A stretch of 64,000 bases of DNA, taken from assembly GCA_049975345.1 (NCBI GenBank), contig JBNGDP010000002.1, forward strand, positions 1 to 64,000. The letters run 5' to 3'. Each line of letters begins with the position of its first letter. Positions within the stretch are counted from its first letter, which is position 1. Shown piece after piece: positions 62,654-64,000 of the stretch. Under the pieces are notes generated by a model. That model was not told where the DNA came from and searched no databases. It worked only from the letters and a program-made list of their open reading frames with translations. The position numbers and the translations under genes are program-made. The DNA comes from Oceanipulchritudo sp049975345. GTDB lineage: Bacteria > Verrucomicrobiota > Verrucomicrobiia > Opitutales > Oceanipulchritudinaceae.

Positions 62654-63238
62654 TCACTTATCCCCTCCCATGGCCTCGACGGGCGGCATTCTGGCGGCGA
62701 TCCAGGCGGGAACGCTGGCGCCAAAGGTGGTCAGGAAAAAACCGATAAAGAGCGTGAGGAGAACCTTCCACCAGAGGCCGTCCCAGGCGGGTGATTTCAG
62801 AAAGTCCAGACCGGATTCCCACAAACCCATGCCGGCGGAAAACAGCAGCCCGAGGACCGCGCCCATGGCGGCCCCGGCAAGGCCCACCATGGCGGCTTCC
62901 AGAAGCACGCTGAGCAGTACAAAGGAATCGAGGGCCCCGAGGCACTTGATGGTGCCGATTTCCCGGTAGCGCTGGGTAACCGACATCAGCATGGTGTTGA
63001 GGACCCCCGCCATGCTCACAATGAGGCTCAGGGTCAGCATGAGCATCCATTTTTCACGCTCGAGGGCATCCCCGGCGGGACTGGTCAGGAGAAAAACGAC
63101 AAAGGAGCAGCTGGCGGTTACGGTGAGCAGGGTCAGCACGGTTCGCCCCAGACGCAGGCGCAGGCTGCTCTTCGCGATGGACCACACGAGGGAGGGTCGC
63201 AAACGTAGTCGTTTTTTTTCCCAAGGGTTCTCAGGCAT
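62654..63238 (-). CDS. Half-size FtsX/MacB-like permease
   Basis: A 194-aa protein from ATG 63238. The core motif NTMLMSVTQRYREIGTIKCL (about 80-99) is the FtsX/MacB signature loop, with four membrane segments around it (about 32-50, 65-85, 107-135, 160-180). The large extracytoplasmic domain usual between the first and second segments is reduced to about 14 residues (TSPAGDALEREKW). It is thus a minimal permease; the 1845-aa protein of the same operon supplies a very large extracytoplasmic part. It starts the operon after a terminator. Confidence 0.8.
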   Translation of the reverse strand: MPENPWEKKRLRLRPSLVWSIAKSSLRLRLGRTVLTLLTVTASCSFVVFLLTSPAGDALEREKWMLMLTLSLIVSMAGVLNTMLMSVTQRYREIGTIKCLGALDSFVLLSVLLEAAMVGLAGAAMGAVLGLLFSAGMGLWESGLDFLKSPAWDGLWWKVLLTLFIGFFLTTFGASVPAWIAARMPPVEAMGGDK

Positions 63239-63337
63239 CGGATTTCCAGGGGCGGTTAAGGTGTCAGGATTCAGAGACAGAACCCCGACCGGATAAGGTC
63301 TGTCAAGCCCTACTGAACCAGAAGCAAAAATTGGCGC
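63239..63337 (-). promoter_or_regulatory. Probable promoter region of the FtsX/OPT operon
   Basis: A gap of about 100 bases between the terminator and the half-size permease. On the minus strand TTGACA lies at 63306-63301, but no good -10 follows at 17 bases. Since a terminator ends the sigma-factor transcript just before, the long operon needs its own start here. Whether the adjacent ECF sigma factor recognises it cannot be told. Confidence 0.35.
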
Positions 63338-63376
63338 AAAAAATCCCAACCCCGGTCGCAAAGGAGCAACCGGGGG
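63338..63376 (-). terminator. Intrinsic terminator after the small secreted protein gene
   Basis: On the minus strand CCCCGGT and ACCGGGG form a 7-bp GC-rich stem with a 12-base loop (63350-63375), followed by TTGGGA and a run of six T at 63343-63338. It lies 11 bases after the stop of the gene at 63387, the classic position. Confidence 0.7.
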
Positions 63377-63386
63377 CGGGGAAAGC

Positions 63387-63848
63387 CTACTCCAACTGGA
63401 GGATCAGGAGGTAGCTTCCGCCGTCTTTTCCGCTGCGCGGCCCGCCGAGGACAGCAGGGCTTTCCGGGCGGAGCTGGATGCGCGTATGCAGGAGGCGCTT
63501 GGAGCCGCGGGTCCAGGTCAGATCGGCCATGAGGCCGCGCCGACCGCCCTCCTCGGCCCGCAGGCTGAGGGCCTGTCCCCCGCCAAGGCCCACCGATCCC
63601 TCTCCGGGAACCTCGATCCGCAGCGATTTGCGGCTGACCTGGCGGTAACTGTTGAAGCGAAAGAGCCGCTGCAAGGTCCCGGCATACGGACGCAGGGCGG
63701 AATCAACGCCTCCCTCGCCACCATCGGCCTCGACAAGAATCACCGTGATGCGGGCGTTGTCTTCCGCCGCATGAAGGGCCGGAACGGCAAGGAATGGATA
63801 TCCCAGGGCAAGGATGCCGACCAGGAGGTTGGATGCTCGTACTTTCAT
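63387..63848 (-). CDS. Small secreted protein (unknown function)
   Basis: A 153-aa protein with a signal peptide (ASNLLVGILALGYPFLAVPALHAA, cleavage near 28). The mature part is about 125 residues with alternating strands (ARITVILVEADGGEG; SRKSLRIEVPGEGSVGLGG; MADLTWTRGSKRLLHTRI), probably a small beta-rich domain. I do not recognise a family. ATG 63848 overlaps the sigma-factor stop (ATGA), so it is translated with it. Position would fit an anti-sigma factor, but the protein has no cytoplasmic domain, so a different role, such as an envelope sensor or target, is likely. Confidence 0.55.
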   Translation of the reverse strand: MKVRASNLLVGILALGYPFLAVPALHAAEDNARITVILVEADGGEGGVDSALRPYAGTLQRLFRFNSYRQVSRKSLRIEVPGEGSVGLGGGQALSLRAEEGGRRGLMADLTWTRGSKRLLHTRIQLRPESPAVLGGPRSGKDGGSYLLILQLE

Positions 63849-64000
63849 GACAGGTCTTTCGCTAAAACGGATTGAAGTTTTTTTCGGGCATGGAACAGGC
63901 GGGACATGACCGTACCGGTCTTGCAACCGAGCAGCTCGCTGATTTCCGCATAACTGTACCCTTCATATTCGCGGAGGACAAGCACCGTTCGCTGCTCTTC
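63845..64000 (-). CDS. ECF-type sigma factor, C-terminal part (cut by window edge)
   Basis: Only the last 51 residues lie in the window. They form sigma region 4: TVLVLREYEGYSYAEISELL followed by GCKTGTVMSRLFHARKKL, the helix-turn-helix that binds the -35 element, typical of extracytoplasmic-function sigma factors. The stop codon overlaps the start of the small secreted protein. Its regulon could include the following operon, which is not testable here. Confidence 0.85.
   Translation of the reverse strand, partial: EEQRTVLVLREYEGYSYAEISELLGCKTGTVMSRLFHARKKLQSVLAKDLS

Overview
The window is a GC-rich stretch of bacterial chromosome, most likely from an anaerobic or facultatively anaerobic member of the Verrucomicrobiota, with the Opitutales/Puniceicoccales as best guess. 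The support is indirect: secreted proteins ending in the short C-terminal modules typical of that phylum, a DUF1961 protein, DUF6785-type OPT-like transporters, a DUF4914 protein, many carbohydrate-active enzymes and a multi-subunit [FeFe] hydrogenase. A 10-N scaffold gap at 304-313 means the first 300 bases may not be truly adjacent to the rest. No rRNA, tRNA, CRISPR array or insertion sequence was seen.

Layout. 0.4-4.4 kb: a three-gene operon of nucleotide-binding proteins (DUF4914 with a P-loop, a divergent kinase-fold protein, and a tandem adenylate kinase whose second active site is degenerate). 4.8-7.7 kb: a ceramidase-like fragment, a membrane-anchored PNPOx-like protein and an outer-membrane beta-barrel. 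7.7-16.6 kb: a pectin-type saccharide locus (GH28, GH88, an AraC regulator, DUF1961, a beta-propeller protein, a Gfo/Idh/MocA dehydrogenase and an orphan solute-binding-protein fragment), interrupted by an AbrB/Doc toxin-antitoxin pair. 16.8-25.3 kb: hydrogenase genes hydC, hydB (fused to a GltD-like module) and hydA, followed closely by a DMT-family exporter and a TonB-dependent receptor. 25.3-28.7 kb: a secreted repeat protein, a Tat-exported DUF362 protein and CutA.

28.7-35.1 kb: an oligopeptide-type ABC importer in which the solute-binding protein and one permease are a single 1104-aa polypeptide. 35.2-40.6 kb: a HAD phosphatase, RecD2, a CNT nucleoside transporter with an apparent in-frame internal deletion, and a sulfatase. 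40.8-50.6 kb: two GH42-like enzymes, a 1210-aa secreted beta-helix/FN3/CBM6 protein and a heparinase-like protein.

50.6-64 kb, all on the minus strand: an ECF sigma factor and small secreted protein closed by a terminator, then a tightly packed operon of a half-size FtsX permease, two LolD-like ATPases, a 962-aa OPT-like transporter, an 1845-aa FtsX permease carrying a degenerate M28-peptidase-like region with PA-like and LysM-like segments, and a second OPT-like transporter. This last operon is the strongest candidate for an undescribed system: gene order and overlaps suggest the parts act together, but the substrate is unknown.

Taken together the genes suggest a polysaccharide-degrading, fermentative cell that makes or uses H2, imports oligosaccharides and peptides, and handles sulfated and uronic-acid-rich glycans. 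All functions here are read from sequence patterns and remembered family features; no database search was possible.
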